Positions 8,919 to 18,586 of a stretch of DNA of 64,000 nucleotides are shown piece after piece; position 1 is the stretch's first letter, and each line of letters opens with the position of its first letter. Origin of the DNA: Pseudoalteromonas undina (lineage in GTDB: Bacteria > Pseudomonadota > Gammaproteobacteria > Enterobacterales > Alteromonadaceae). The position numbers were made by a program, and so were the translations under genes. Under the pieces are notes generated by a model. The model ran no database searches and was not told the origin of the DNA. It worked only from the letters and a program-made list of their open reading frames with translations. The stretch covers positions 434,001-498,000 of the forward strand of contig NZ_AHCF03000003.1 in assembly GCF_000238275.3 (NCBI RefSeq), written 5' to 3'.

Positions 8919-9758
8919 TTATGAAAATACGACGGTTTTATTGCCATTAATAAACAGCTTATGCTCTGATGCTAGTTGCAGTGCTTTACAAAACACCGTT
9001 TTTTCCACATCTTTACCCATTTTAGCCATCATCTCAGCTGTATTCGCATGAGTCACACTCGATACGTCTTGTAAAATAATAGGGCCTTCGTCTAGCTCAT
9101 TATTAACAAAGTGAGCCGTGGCACCAATAATTTTCACACCACGCTCAAACGCTTGATGATAAGGTTTTGCACCAATAAAAGCAGGTAAAAATGAGTGATG
9201 AATATTAATTATTTTACCCTCAAAACGACCTACAAATTCAGGGCTTAAAATACGCATATATTTAGCTAGGCCAATAATGTCAGGGTTATAGCTGGCAATT
9301 AAGTCACCGACTTTTTCGTCGTGCTCACTGCGCGTAAGTCCTTCATGAGAAACCACATGAAAAGGAATATCAAACCCTTTCACTAGAGGCTCTAAAGTAG
9401 GGTAATTGGCGATAACGGCGAGTATCTCTATGTTTAGGGCTTGTTCAAATTGCTTAAGTAACATGCCGCCCAAACAATGAGCTTCTTTTGTAGCTAATAG
9501 TACCACTTTGGTTTTTTCTTCACCGTGCAGTGCCACTTTTGCGCCAGCTGGTAATACGTCGCGAAGTTGTGACAAAAACTCAGCATGTGGTTCGCCTGTA
9601 AGCTCTGTGCGCATAAAAAAGCGTTGTGCATCTTTATCAACAAATTCGTTGTTACGAATAATATTTAAATTATGTTGATTACACAGTCCGGTAATTTTGG
9701 CGATTAAGCCTATATCGTCTGCGCATTGGGTGGTTAGTATATAACTCATTTTCCTCAT
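8919..9758 (-). CDS. purU: Formyltetrahydrofolate deformylase
   Basis: PurU hydrolyses 10-formyl-tetrahydrofolate to formate and tetrahydrofolate, balancing one-carbon pools and supplying formate for PurT. The 279-residue length is normal. An N-terminal ACT domain (about 5-85; DDIGLIAKITGLCNQHNLNI, then RFFMRTEL) precedes a formyl-transferase fold with the catalytic asparagine in IINIHHSFLPAFIG and the following GATAHFVN histidine and DEGPII aspartate. The start may be the ATG at 9758 or the ATG three codons later (MSYILT). The gene is followed by a terminator, and a broken second copy lies 2.5 kb away at 6096-6437. Confidence 0.96.
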   Translation of the reverse strand: MRKMSYILTTQCADDIGLIAKITGLCNQHNLNIIRNNEFVDKDAQRFFMRTELTGEPHAEFLSQLRDVLPAGAKVALHGEEKTKVVLLATKEAHCLGGMLLKQFEQALNIEILAVIANYPTLEPLVKGFDIPFHVVSHEGLTRSEHDEKVGDLIASYNPDIIGLAKYMRILSPEFVGRFEGKIINIHHSFLPAFIGAKPYHQAFERGVKIIGATAHFVNNELDEGPIILQDVSSVTHANTAEMMAKMGKDVEKTVFCKALQLASEHKLFINGNKTVVFS

Positions 9759-10155
9759 TCTTACCCAGTGGTTAGTTGCTTCATTATTTGTGTTTTAACT
9801 CAGAAAGCAAGACCTTTGTGTGATGGCCAATGTTTAATTTTAATTTACGCTAAGATAGCGTTAGTAAGGTTAATTTAGCTTTAAGTAAGTTTAACAAATT
9901 GTGTTCTAGTAAGGATTTAAAACAAGGAACTAAATCAGTTGTTTATTACTATATTTATACTATTGTCTAGTTAAAAAGTTGTTTTTAGTGTGCTTTACTA
10001 GCATACGAGTATATTAAATTGCGAATTAACTCTGTTTGTGCTTAATTTGTATACAAGTGTGGCGCTATTGTAAGTAATATAAACAATGGAAACTTAGCTG
10101 CTAAGCGGCTGAAAAATAAAAAGCTTAATGGCTTATAATGTTAATTGGAGAAATA
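9759..10155. other. Divergent intergenic region, purU / chemoreceptor
   Basis: About 397 A+T-rich bases carrying the two divergent promoters. A short perfect inverted repeat, ACGCTA-AGA-TAGCGT, is at 9847-9861. I see no RNA gene or further reading frame. Confidence 0.45.
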
Positions 10156-11823
10156 ATGGGTAATTTAAGCTTAAAAAACAAGTTGCTACTGTTGGCTGTT
10201 TTACCATTGATAGTATTACTAATCAGTTTTATGGCGGGCTCTTATTATTTAGAGAAGCAGAATCAACAGCAAAACTTTAATGAGTTCAAAACTAAATTAA
10301 TTGCTGATAAACAAACCTTGCTAAGAACAGAAATAGAAATCGGCTCTAAAGTAGTGCAATACCAATTAGCACAAGGAAATGAACAAGACGCTAAAAATGC
10401 GTTGCGAGATTTAACCTTTGGTGAAGATGGTTACTACTTTATTTATGATACCAATGGTATTAGTGTTTTTCATGCCTTATTGGGTGATGCAATAGAAGGT
10501 CAAAATAAAATAGGCATGACCGACCCAAACGGTAAAAAAATAGTGGTTGGCTTACTTGAGCAAGCGCGTAAAGGCGGTGGCTCGTTTACCTATCATTTTC
10601 AAAAGCCCAACACCACCGGCTTAGTCGAAAAAATTGGTTATGCTGCAATGATCCCAGGTACCAATTGGATGATAGGCACTGGCACATATATGGATGATAT
10701 TGAAGCTGAATTGGTAAAGTATCAAGCAACTATGGAACGCCATTTAAGTGAAAAAATGACCACTTTGGTTTTAATATCACTTCTACTTCTTGGTTTAGCA
10801 GCAGCCGGTGCGTTGTATGCTTCTAATAATATGCTAAAACCGATTAAACGTATGGTGCAAAGCTTAGATGATATTGCCAAAGGGGAGGGGGATTTAACCC
10901 GACGCTTAGAAATAGATACTCATGATGAAATTGGTCAGTTAGGTGAATCTTTCAATGTATTTGTGAGCAAGCTACACAGTATTATTGCCGGTGTGGTTGA
11001 TGTAACAAGTGACGTTAAAACAGCTTCTTCAGATATTAATACGCAAACATTACTCATAGAAGACAAGTTATTAAAGCATAACCATGAAACCGATTTAGTG
11101 GCAACGGCGATTACCGAAATGTCAGCAACCTCGCATGAAGTTGCGCAAAATACCACACAAGTTGCAGTGTCAACGCAGGCGGCAACAAAAGAAGTGGCTA
11201 ACGCGCAAGATTGTGTGGATGTTTCACTGAGCGAAGTATCAAACTTAATGGGCGAAATTAATCAAGCAGCAGAGCAGGTTAACTCGTTAAGTGAGCAATC
11301 TAAAAAAATTAATAGCGTATTGAGTGTAATTGGTGGCATTGCTGAACAAACAAACTTATTGGCATTAAATGCGGCAATTGAAGCGGCACGCGCAGGTGAG
11401 CAAGGTCGGGGGTTTGCGGTGGTGGCTGATGAAGTTAGAAGCTTAGCGAGCAGAACCCAAGACAGCACATTAGAAATTAACGAAATGCTAAGTGAGTTAC
11501 ATAATTTAGTAACGGCAGCTGTTGATGCTATGCATGCGAGTCAACAAAGCTGTAATCGTTCAGTTGAGTCTTCTCGCGCTATTTCTGAAAGCTTAGGTGC
11601 GGTAACCACGTCTGTGACTACCATTAATGATATGAGTACACAAATTGCTACAGCGGCAACAGAGCAAAGCAGTGTAACAGAAGAAATTAATCGTAACGTG
11701 TATGCGATTCAAGAAATAGTTAATGAATTAACACAGTCGAGTAAAACCACTTCTTCAGTAAGTCAGCACCTAGCAGGGCGAGGTGAAAACTTGGGTGACC
11801 TAGTAGGACAATTTAAAATATAG
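10156..11823 (+). CDS. Methyl-accepting chemotaxis protein with Cache sensor
   Basis: A 555-residue chemoreceptor. An N-terminal transmembrane segment (about 10-30) is followed by a periplasmic single-Cache-type domain containing [18 protein letters not shown] and, near its end, [20 protein letters not shown] second membrane segment (about 200-220), a HAMP domain and a long coiled signalling region follow. The highly conserved hairpin tip reads [20 protein letters not shown] and continues into [15 protein letters not shown] 10156 is preferred to the ATG 18 bases upstream because GGAG at 10147-10150 then has proper spacing. The ligand is unknown; this Cache type often binds small organic acids. 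No CheW-binding C-terminal pentapeptide is present. Confidence 0.93.
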   Translation: MGNLSLKNKLLLLAVLPLIVLLISFMAGSYYLEKQNQQQNFNEFKTKLIADKQTLLRTEIEIGSKVVQYQLAQGNEQDAKNALRDLTFGEDGYYFIYDTNGISVFHALLGDAIEGQNKIGMTDPNGKKIVVGLLEQARKGGGSFTYHFQKPNTTGLVEKIGYAAMIPGTNWMIGTGTYMDDIEAELVKYQATMERHLSEKMTTLVLISLLLLGLAAAGALYASNNMLKPIKRMVQSLDDIAKGEGDLTRRLEIDTHDEIGQLGESFNVFVSKLHSIIAGVVDVTSDVKTASSDINTQTLLIEDKLLKHNHETDLVATAITEMSATSHEVAQNTTQVAVSTQAATKEVANAQDCVDVSLSEVSNLMGEINQAAEQVNSLSEQSKKINSVLSVIGGIAEQTNLLALNAAIEAARAGEQGRGFAVVADEVRSLASRTQDSTLEINEMLSELHNLVTAAVDAMHASQQSCNRSVESSRAISESLGAVTTSVTTINDMSTQIATAATEQSSVTEEINRNVYAIQEIVNELTQSSKTTSSVSQHLAGRGENLGDLVGQFKI

Positions 11824-11852
11824 ATAGCGTGATTTAAATTGCTAACTACGCT

Positions 11853-11883
11853 AAGCCGTAACATTATTTGTTACGGCTTTTTT
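11853..11883 (+). terminator. Rho-independent terminator after the chemoreceptor gene
   Basis: AAGCCGTAAC (11853-11862), loop of 7, GTTACGGCTT (11870-11879), then a T-run. Confidence 0.92.
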
Positions 11884-12046
11884 ATTGGTTGGCGCTGAGT
11901 GGGTGATAGCGGCTATAAATATCTAACGACACAGAGATTTTTTAATATTTTTATTCGTCTCTAATGTACACTATTAGCTATTCTTATTAATAAGTGCTTA
12001 CTTATTACAGTAAATTTATAGTGAAAGACTATTTTAGGGTTTTGAA

Positions 12047-13399
12047 ATGATAGAGTATCCGGTTGATCAGTTACCACAACTCATAAACGACTTATTGCAG
12101 TGTGATACCACAGAGCGCAAAAATAAATTACTTATAGATGCTCAGCAAACCTTATCAACCGAACATTTATCTTTGTTGTTTGAAGCTATTCCTAAAGAGC
12201 AACGCCTTGAAATTTGGCATTTATTAGATGAAGACACGCAACACGAAATTTTCGTTAATTTAAGTGAAGATAGCTGTTTGTGGTTATTGCAGACTCTAGA
12301 TGACAGCGACGGTTTTAAATTATTGGACGAAGTTAATGTTGAAGAGCTGCTTGAATTAGAAGAGGTTATTCCACAACGTTTTATTGATTATGCAAAAAAG
12401 CAGCTAGATGAAGCACAAACCAAACAATACGAACTGGCGCAACAATATACACCTGAGCAGTTAGGTCACTGGATTGGCTTTGACTTTTTAAAGGTGTCTG
12501 ACAAGCTCACTGCTGGTGGCGCTAAAAAGCTGCTACATAAAGGGTTACCGCAGTACAGCGAAGTGATTTATTTAGTGAGCCGTAAAGGTAGCTTAATCGG
12601 CGAAGTGGCAGTTAATGACCTAATAAAAGCAAATGATAACGAGAGCTTAATGACTCTTGCTAATCATGACTTTACTTCACTGCACGCAGACCATGATTTA
12701 TATGAAGCCGCCGAGGTGGTTATTCACAGCGAGCAAATGGCTATGCCTGTGGTTAATGCCGATAACAAACTAATAGGACGTTTAACCATTGCATCGGCTT
12801 ACGAGTTACGTCAAGAAATCGCTGACGAAGCAGCAGCAAAAGCCGGTGGTTTACGTGAAGACGAAGATTTATTTGCCAGTGTTCGCAAAAGTGCTAAAAA
12901 CCGTGGTATTTGGTTAGGTATAAACTTAGCAACCGCATTTTTAGCCTCTTGGTTTATAGGTTTGTTTGGCGCCACCATAGAACAAGTGGTGGCTCTTGCG
13001 GTATTAATGCCAGTAGTGGCGTCAATGGGCGGAATTGCCGGTAGTCAAACCTTAACAGTTATAGTACGCGGTCTTGCGCTTGGTCAAGTTACCGACTCGA
13101 ACCGTAACGCTCTACTCAAAAAAGAGCTGCGAGTAGGGGCGGTAAATGGCTTGGTGTGGGCTTTAGTGATTGGTTTGCTAACGTATCTATGGTTTAACGA
13201 TATTATGCTTAGTATAACCATTACCGTGGCAATACTGCTGAATTTAGTGGCTGCATCGTTGGCGGGCGTAGTGATCCCGTCTATTTTAGATAAAATGAAA
13301 ATTGACCCTGCATTATCAGGCTCAGTTATTTTAACCACAGTGACTGATATTGTCGGCTTTGTAACCTTTTTAGGGTTAGGTAGTTTATTGTTACTTTAA
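12047..13399 (+). CDS. mgtE: MgtE-type magnesium channel/transporter
   Basis: A 450-residue protein with the three expected parts. The acidic N domain (about 1-125) contains EIWHLLDEDTQHEIFVNLSE. Two CBS motifs follow (about 135-255), including SEQMAMPVVNADNKLIGR. The C-terminal domain has five membrane segments (about 285-450), with the family element MPVVASMGGIAGSQTLTVIV that lines the Mg2+ pathway. MgtE proteins are gated by cytosolic Mg2+ through the N/CBS domains and import Mg2+ (sometimes Co2+). The start is an ATG with AGGG upstream. It is flanked by terminators on both sides and so is probably a single-gene unit. Confidence 0.95.
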   Translation: MIEYPVDQLPQLINDLLQCDTTERKNKLLIDAQQTLSTEHLSLLFEAIPKEQRLEIWHLLDEDTQHEIFVNLSEDSCLWLLQTLDDSDGFKLLDEVNVEELLELEEVIPQRFIDYAKKQLDEAQTKQYELAQQYTPEQLGHWIGFDFLKVSDKLTAGGAKKLLHKGLPQYSEVIYLVSRKGSLIGEVAVNDLIKANDNESLMTLANHDFTSLHADHDLYEAAEVVIHSEQMAMPVVNADNKLIGRLTIASAYELRQEIADEAAAKAGGLREDEDLFASVRKSAKNRGIWLGINLATAFLASWFIGLFGATIEQVVALAVLMPVVASMGGIAGSQTLTVIVRGLALGQVTDSNRNALLKKELRVGAVNGLVWALVIGLLTYLWFNDIMLSITITVAILLNLVAASLAGVVIPSILDKMKIDPALSGSVILTTVTDIVGFVTFLGLGSLLLL

Positions 13400-13417
13400 A
13401 ATCGGCTGTTATTTAAC

Positions 13418-13446
13418 TAAACGCCACCTCCATGAAGTGGCGTTTA
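13418..13446. terminator. Hairpin between convergent mgtE and the GGDEF gene
   Basis: TAAACGCCAC (13418-13427), loop of 9, GTGGCGTTTA (13437-13446). It is a perfect 10-pair stem with A/T flanks, probably serving the two convergent genes. Confidence 0.7.
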
Positions 13447-13486
13447 ATATGGATATAGCGTCATGAAAAGGTCTTTAATTTAAACT

Positions 13487-14482
13487 TTAAACAATCGTAC
13501 TTATTTTATTTCTGCCTTCCGTTTTTGCCCGGTATAAAGCCGTGTCTGCGGCATATAACAGCGCCTCGTAGGTGCGGTACTGGTTATTATTTTCACAGGC
13601 AATTCCTTGGCTTACCGTAATTTTAACCTCTGGCGGCAAACCTAAGTCGGTAAAGCTCATTTGTGCAATTTGTTGTTGTATATGGTTGGCCACAACGGTG
13701 GCGGTTTTTATATCGCAACGGGGTAAAATAATGGCAAACTCTTCACCGCCATACCTAGCAGCTAAACACTCTCTAGATGGAATGCATTGTAATAGCATTT
13801 TTGCTATTTTCTGTAAGCATTTATCGCCTTTAATATGCCCATAGGTATCGTTGAATTTTTTAAAGTGATCAACATCAATTAATATACTGGTTAAAGGTTG
13901 TTGGCTTTGAATACTCTCTTGCCAGTATTTTTTTAACGACTCATCTAAAGCTAAACGGTTAGCAAGCCCAGTTAAATGATCGGTTGAGGCCTGTATTTTT
14001 AAACGGTTATACATGGCTTTATGAGTACTAAGATCGTGAAGTATACATACGTACAACTTTTGTGCCGATGTGATACTTTTTGGCATACTTGATATTGATA
14101 AGTCAGCTTCAATCACATCGCCATTGGCTTTGTTTATAGCAACTTCATTTGGGCCAATGCTAAGAGGGGTGTCCTTAATACCAATCCAATTTAATAAGGT
14201 CTGTTTATATTTATCAAGGTCTGAACCGTGTAAAAACGACAGTAAATTTTCGCCTATCAGCGACTGTTGAGAGTAACCAAGTAATTGAGCAGCTTTTGGG
14301 TTGGCAAATTCAAAACCACCCTGTTCATTCAGTACAAAAATACCTTCGGCGGTGCCATTAAATAATTCAATTAATGCATCAAATTGAGTATGAGAAAAAG
14401 AGGATGATAAAGCGCTATCGAAGAGCAATGCTTTATCGTTATCAGTTGCTGCAGTCTTTTTATTGTTAATTTGTTTCGACAC
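13487..14482 (-). CDS. PAS-GGDEF diguanylate cyclase
   Basis: A 331-residue protein that should make cyclic-di-GMP. The PAS domain (about 30-145) includes GIFVLNEQGGFEFANPKAAQ. The GGDEF domain (about 165-331) contains STDHLTGLANRLAL, DVDHFKKFNDTYGHIKGD and the active-site variant YGGEEF, which keeps the catalytic glutamates. No upstream RxxD inhibitory site is obvious. There is no membrane segment, so it is probably cytoplasmic. The start codon is GTG, with AAGG seven bases before it. It sits alone, with no linked EAL gene. Confidence 0.92.
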   Translation of the reverse strand: MSKQINNKKTAATDNDKALLFDSALSSSFSHTQFDALIELFNGTAEGIFVLNEQGGFEFANPKAAQLLGYSQQSLIGENLLSFLHGSDLDKYKQTLLNWIGIKDTPLSIGPNEVAINKANGDVIEADLSISSMPKSITSAQKLYVCILHDLSTHKAMYNRLKIQASTDHLTGLANRLALDESLKKYWQESIQSQQPLTSILIDVDHFKKFNDTYGHIKGDKCLQKIAKMLLQCIPSRECLAARYGGEEFAIILPRCDIKTATVVANHIQQQIAQMSFTDLGLPPEVKITVSQGIACENNNQYRTYEALLYAADTALYRAKTEGRNKISTIV

Positions 14483-14599
14483 GTTTTAGCCTTAGCATGG
14501 TACAGACGTTTTTGATGTCTACAAATTTACTTAAAAAAGTGCAATTAAACCTTTCGGTAATCTTCTGAATTTAATTGTTTGATTTTTAATGTCTTTTTT

Positions 14600-14626
14600 G
14601 TGTTTGTGTTTGTGTTTGTGTTTGTG
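14600..14626 (+). repeat. GTGTTT hexanucleotide tandem repeat
   Basis: Four exact copies of GTGTTT (14600-14623) followed by a partial GTG. It lies about 118 bases upstream of the diguanylate cyclase start on the other strand, in position to alter promoter spacing if copy number varies. Confidence 0.85.
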
Positions 14627-14789
14627 GTTTGGTTTTATTTGCGGTTTAAATAGCAGTTAGTGTGTTAAAATTTATTGTTAATTAAAATATTCATTTAAAT
14701 TTGTTGTTGGTTATACAACATTTAAAACTAATTAGTAATAATATGAACAACTTTTAAAGTTATGTATGTTTGAACTTTCTAAATAAAAG

Positions 14790-14820
14790 ACGCTCATTTA
14801 GTTCACAGCTAAATGAGCGT
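14790..14820 (-). terminator. Terminator hairpin after the DP-EP gene
   Basis: ACGCTCATTTAG (14790-14801), loop of 7, CTAAATGAGCGT (14809-14820): a perfect 12-pair stem. Read on the minus strand it follows the DP-EP gene stop by 15 bases and is trailed by TCTTTTATTT. Confidence 0.85.
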
Positions 14821-14835
14821 TTTGAGTTCTAAATA

Positions 14836-15213
14836 TTAACGAGGTTCATTTCTAACTTGTGGATCTGCGCTAATGTATTTTTGGATTGTTGGGATTGCAA
14901 CAATAAACTGCAAGCATAAATCACCTGCATTTTTATTTGAATCAACAACCACTATAGATTGACCACCGTTGATTATTTTAAAACTAAAATCTTCTACTAT
15001 CGGTCCACTCAGCTCTGCACCAACAAAATAAAAACCACGTTTAAGTGTTTCTTCATCTAAAGTATAGACACCATGAGTGTTTGGAACTGTTACCTCTCCA
15101 CCACCTGATACCTCATGACCATTTTCTGTGTATTTGAATACAGCCTCGTCGTTCTCATTAATTGTTACGTTAACACTAAACTTTATAAGTTGATTGTTAT
15201 CTACTGTAGTCAT
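14836..15213 (-). CDS. Small DP-EP family protein
   Basis: A 125-residue protein without a signal peptide or membrane segment; the predicted character is mostly beta (FSVNVTINENDEAVFKYTENG). It ends in SADPQVRNEPR, with the Asp-Pro and Glu-Pro pairs that name the DP-EP family known mainly from Shewanella-type bacteria. The family has no established function. It lies 54 bases downstream of, and on the same strand as, the large winged-helix/STAND regulator, followed by a strong terminator. It is therefore probably the last gene of that unit and may be an effector or accessory of it. The family call rests on the motif and size only. Confidence 0.6.
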   Translation of the reverse strand: MTTVDNNQLIKFSVNVTINENDEAVFKYTENGHEVSGGGEVTVPNTHGVYTLDEETLKRGFYFVGAELSGPIVEDFSFKIINGGQSIVVVDSNKNAGDLCLQFIVAIPTIQKYISADPQVRNEPR

Positions 15214-15267
15214 TGTTTACATCTCTTTTTTAATAAGTAGTAGGATACTACTGAATATATTTTTAGT

Positions 15268-18200
15268 TTATAAGTCGAAATTATTGATACCAAATTCTTT
15301 AAGTATCTTTATTTTTTCGGGAGCTTCAGACAAGCGATCTAAGCAACTATATGTCTGTAATAGGGGAAAAAGAATATCAATATCATTTGTTTTTTTAGCT
15401 ATATTTAAGATTGATTTTAGAGCCTTGTGGCAAAATAATTTTCGCTTCTCATTATTCTCTTTAGATGCTGCTAATTTTGCTTGCGCCAAATATATGCTGG
15501 CTATATGAATGCTATTATTAATGCCTGAGTTTTCTTCAATTCCTAGTGAAGTTGTATATCTGTTTAACTCATCCATGAATTTCTCTGCCAAGGTCGATTG
15601 TTTGACTTTGACAAAGTAGCGAATCAAATTGACATAGATACCCGTGATATTACGATTTTTCTCTGATGTATGTAAGAAGTTTATAATGCTTTCAATTAAA
15701 GAAATATTAGCGAGCTCAGCGTAAATTAAGGTTTGGTTAGTTAAAAACTGAAAATATTTTTCTTGGAATTTCTTATTTTTTGGATCCTGTTTTAATGCTT
15801 TTTTTTCAGCCTCTAATGCTTTTATTGTATGCAAAAAAGCTGGCTGTTTATCTGGCAGGTAACTTAGTAGATTGGCTTGATGGGAGTGCGTATAGGCCAG
15901 CATCTCTAATAAGTTTGCATCATTAGGATATAATGAGGTTAAAGTATTTAAAACTTTTTCTGCTTGTTCATAAGAATTTAGCGCATTTCTGTAGTTACCT
16001 AAGTGTACTTCTGTGCTAGCAATCCAGCTAAGAGTATCAGCTCTATCAATTAATAAGTTTTTATCGTTTGGAATTAAATTAAGCGCTTCATTTTTAAGGG
16101 CGAGCGACTTTGTAAAGCGTTGTTTCGCGGCAGTGTAGTTAAATTGCTTTAAATACAAAGAGCCCAGCGAATTATGCGAATACGATAGCTCCATAATCGA
16201 GTTAAAATCATTCGGTGCTAATGAATACATTTTCTCGCTGTAGGCATGATATTTTTTAAATAATGGCTCAGTAGCAGCGTAATTACTTTTATCATAATGA
16301 AGCTGACCGAGCCAAAAGGCATTGGCACCGGCAAGCGTTAGTAACTCTAAGTTGCTTGGCTGAATTTTTAATAATGCTTCAAGGCGAATGCGGGCGTTTT
16401 CAAAGGCAGTGAAGGCCTCAATGGTTTTACCGCGAGAATAGGCCACTTCCCCCATGGCTTCTAGGGTTTGTGCGTACTGAAAGCGACTTTTAAACTCGGC
16501 TTGTTGACTGCTAAAGTTAAATAGCGAGCTTGGCTCCTCTACTTGATTGGTAAAATACTCAAGTGCTTTATTACTAATGCCATCAAGTAAGTCCATACGC
16601 TTTACGCTGCGTAATTTATCGGCAAAATCACCTACCATAAACCCTAGTAAGCTTTCGGCCTCTTGGCGTTTTTGCTGTGCAAGTTGCTGCGCTTGAAAGC
16701 TGGTAACACTCATAAATAGGGCAACACAGGTAAGTAAACAAAGCAGAGCGACGGTGCCGCGTTTTATGGTTGTTTTTGTTTTACTGTGTTTAAGAGAGCT
16801 GGTTATAAGCGCGCGTTCGTCATCGTCTAGTTTAAATATGTTGTCGTTTAATAAGGTAACGGCCTCTTGCAGCGGTTTACCCGGTGCTAACAGGTAGGCG
16901 TTACTTTTATGCTCATTAAGCCATTGTTGCGTGTGGTGGTGTAAGCGGCTTTTTATAGCAAGGGCATCTTTATGGTCATTAATCCACTGTTTGGCACGTG
17001 GCCATTGGCGTAATAATGCCTCATGGGCAAGGCTAAAGTAGGCTTCTTGGTTTTGTAAATGCGATACAAATAAGCGGCTATCGACCATGGCTTGAACCAG
17101 CTCTTTTTGGCTGGTGTTGGTTAATGCTTGCAAGCGGGCTGCGCGGCTAGTAATGGTTTTACCATCTGGGTTTAGCGTTACTAATTGCGATAACACGCTT
17201 TTTAGTTGCTGTTGTTGCGCTTGAGAAAGCCCTATAAATATCTCTTCGGCTTTTTTACCAATGGCACCCTCAATACCGCCGAGTTTTTCATATACACTGT
17301 GCAATAACTCATTATTATCACTGCGCTGTAAATACAGCTCTTGCAGTGTATATTGTAGCATGGGCAGTGCATCTGGATTATTGGCGGTATCGGCGCAAAG
17401 TATTTCATCCAGCGGGGTTTGGGTTTGCGGGTCGTGTGAGAACGTTAAATTAGCGGTTAACGCTGGCAAACGAATAATTTGTTGTAGTTCATGGCGATTT
17501 GGCGGGGTTAAATCGTAATGCGCGCCATGAGCTTTGCCCACCATAAGGCTTGGCTGCTCAACCACTAAAGGGTAAAAATCGTTACGACAGGCACTAAATA
17601 CAATCACCGCTTTAGAGGTCGCTAAACGCTCAATAACAGATAAAAAATGACTTCGGGTGTCGTTACTAAATAGCGGTGAGGAGAGAAGCACTTCTAAGCG
17701 GTCTATAAACAAAAACAATTGCGGCGTTTTTGCAGCTGTTTGGGTATTCGCAACTGTATTTTTTAAGCAACTAATAACATTGTCTATGTCATGTTCTAGC
17801 TGCTGCGCCAGCGTTTGTGCGCTTAACCCTGTAAATACTGGAATGTCGTTAATATCCCAATCGAGCATGGCTGAGGCGAGATCTAAATACAGCCTATTTT
17901 GAGCTACATCTGCAAAGTCGAGTTGGGTGTACGACATTACTCTAATGCCGTTATAGCCTCGCTCGTCGAGTAGCTTTGGCAGTATACCCGCATTAACTAA
18001 TGATGATTTACCCGTACCACTAGGGCCAAGGATTAAACAAAATGCGCGCTGCAATGTTACTTGGTTTGATACGCTCTCTAATAACGTGCTGATGGCATGA
18101 TTACGACCAAAAAATAAGTGGGTATCGGTTGGGTTATATGCACTCAAACCTAAAAAAGGGGAGCCGCCTTGCCATGTGTTAACTTGGTTGGGGAGGTCAT

Positions 18201-18525
18201 CAGCTAATGGAAACTCAACCGATGCAATAACCCTATAACCACGTTTACGTATGGTTTCTATGTATTGCGGCGCGCTTGCCTTATCACCCAGAGCCTTTCG
18301 AAGTTGAGTGATAGTTTTATGCAGAGGATTATCGCCGGTTTCTGTGTTTGCCCAGCAGTGAGTTAATAACGCTTCGCTACTCACAATCTCTGCTTGATTT
18401 TGACACAAGTATACCAGTACATCCATGGCTTTAGGTTCTAGCTGTTTTTGTTCCTCAGCGCGTTGAATGGTGTTACTGGCAGGGGTTATTTGCCATTCAC
18501 CTAAATAAAAGGGAGGTTGATGCAT
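15268..18525 (-). CDS. Winged-helix / STAND-type ATPase / TPR membrane regulator
   Basis: A 1085-residue protein of unusual architecture. Residues 1-105 are an OmpR/CadC-type winged helix (EPKAMDVLVYLCQNQ, then YIETIRKRGYRVIA). A STAND-like P-loop ATPase follows, with Walker A GPSGTGKSSLVNAGI near 166 and Walker B LFLFIDRLEVLL near 268. One membrane segment is at about 590-610 (VALLCLLTCVALFMSV). The rest, about 640-1085, is a TPR-like helical array. ATG 18523-18525 is preferred; an upstream in-frame ATG at 18612 would overlap the neighbouring mscS gene. Such one-component membrane regulators couple a sensor domain to DNA binding. The inducing signal and targets are unknown; the downstream DP-EP gene is a candidate target or partner. 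Confidence 0.85.
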   Translation of the reverse strand: MHQPPFYLGEWQITPASNTIQRAEEQKQLEPKAMDVLVYLCQNQAEIVSSEALLTHCWANTETGDNPLHKTITQLRKALGDKASAPQYIETIRKRGYRVIASVEFPLADDLPNQVNTWQGGSPFLGLSAYNPTDTHLFFGRNHAISTLLESVSNQVTLQRAFCLILGPSGTGKSSLVNAGILPKLLDERGYNGIRVMSYTQLDFADVAQNRLYLDLASAMLDWDINDIPVFTGLSAQTLAQQLEHDIDNVISCLKNTVANTQTAAKTPQLFLFIDRLEVLLSSPLFSNDTRSHFLSVIERLATSKAVIVFSACRNDFYPLVVEQPSLMVGKAHGAHYDLTPPNRHELQQIIRLPALTANLTFSHDPQTQTPLDEILCADTANNPDALPMLQYTLQELYLQRSDNNELLHSVYEKLGGIEGAIGKKAEEIFIGLSQAQQQQLKSVLSQLVTLNPDGKTITSRAARLQALTNTSQKELVQAMVDSRLFVSHLQNQEAYFSLAHEALLRQWPRAKQWINDHKDALAIKSRLHHHTQQWLNEHKSNAYLLAPGKPLQEAVTLLNDNIFKLDDDERALITSSLKHSKTKTTIKRGTVALLCLLTCVALFMSVTSFQAQQLAQQKRQEAESLLGFMVGDFADKLRSVKRMDLLDGISNKALEYFTNQVEEPSSLFNFSSQQAEFKSRFQYAQTLEAMGEVAYSRGKTIEAFTAFENARIRLEALLKIQPSNLELLTLAGANAFWLGQLHYDKSNYAATEPLFKKYHAYSEKMYSLAPNDFNSIMELSYSHNSLGSLYLKQFNYTAAKQRFTKSLALKNEALNLIPNDKNLLIDRADTLSWIASTEVHLGNYRNALNSYEQAEKVLNTLTSLYPNDANLLEMLAYTHSHQANLLSYLPDKQPAFLHTIKALEAEKKALKQDPKNKKFQEKYFQFLTNQTLIYAELANISLIESIINFLHTSEKNRNITGIYVNLIRYFVKVKQSTLAEKFMDELNRYTTSLGIEENSGINNSIHIASIYLAQAKLAASKENNEKRKLFCHKALKSILNIAKKTNDIDILFPLLQTYSCLDRLSEAPEKIKILKEFGINNFDL

Positions 18526-18586
18526 AATAGGCTCATTTTTATAGTTATAAGTGCACTTAGTTTTTGCTTTATTTATATTAGTAGTA

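Larger units (their letters stand above)
14483..14835. other. Intergenic region with a hexanucleotide repeat and terminator
   Basis: About 350 A+T-rich bases. They hold the promoter side of the diguanylate cyclase gene, the GTGTTT tandem repeat at 14600-14626 and the strong hairpin at 14790-14820. No reading frame or RNA gene was recognised. Confidence 0.5.

Noticed and set aside
14600..14626. GTGTTT repeat as part of a coding region
   Set aside because: No supported reading frame crosses it; it lies between the GGDEF gene start and the DP-EP terminator.
15268..18525. Large STAND protein as an Avs-type antiphage gene
   Set aside because: It has an N-terminal winged-helix DNA-binding domain and a central membrane helix, and no nuclease or other killing domain; a membrane regulator is the better reading, though defence was left as a test.
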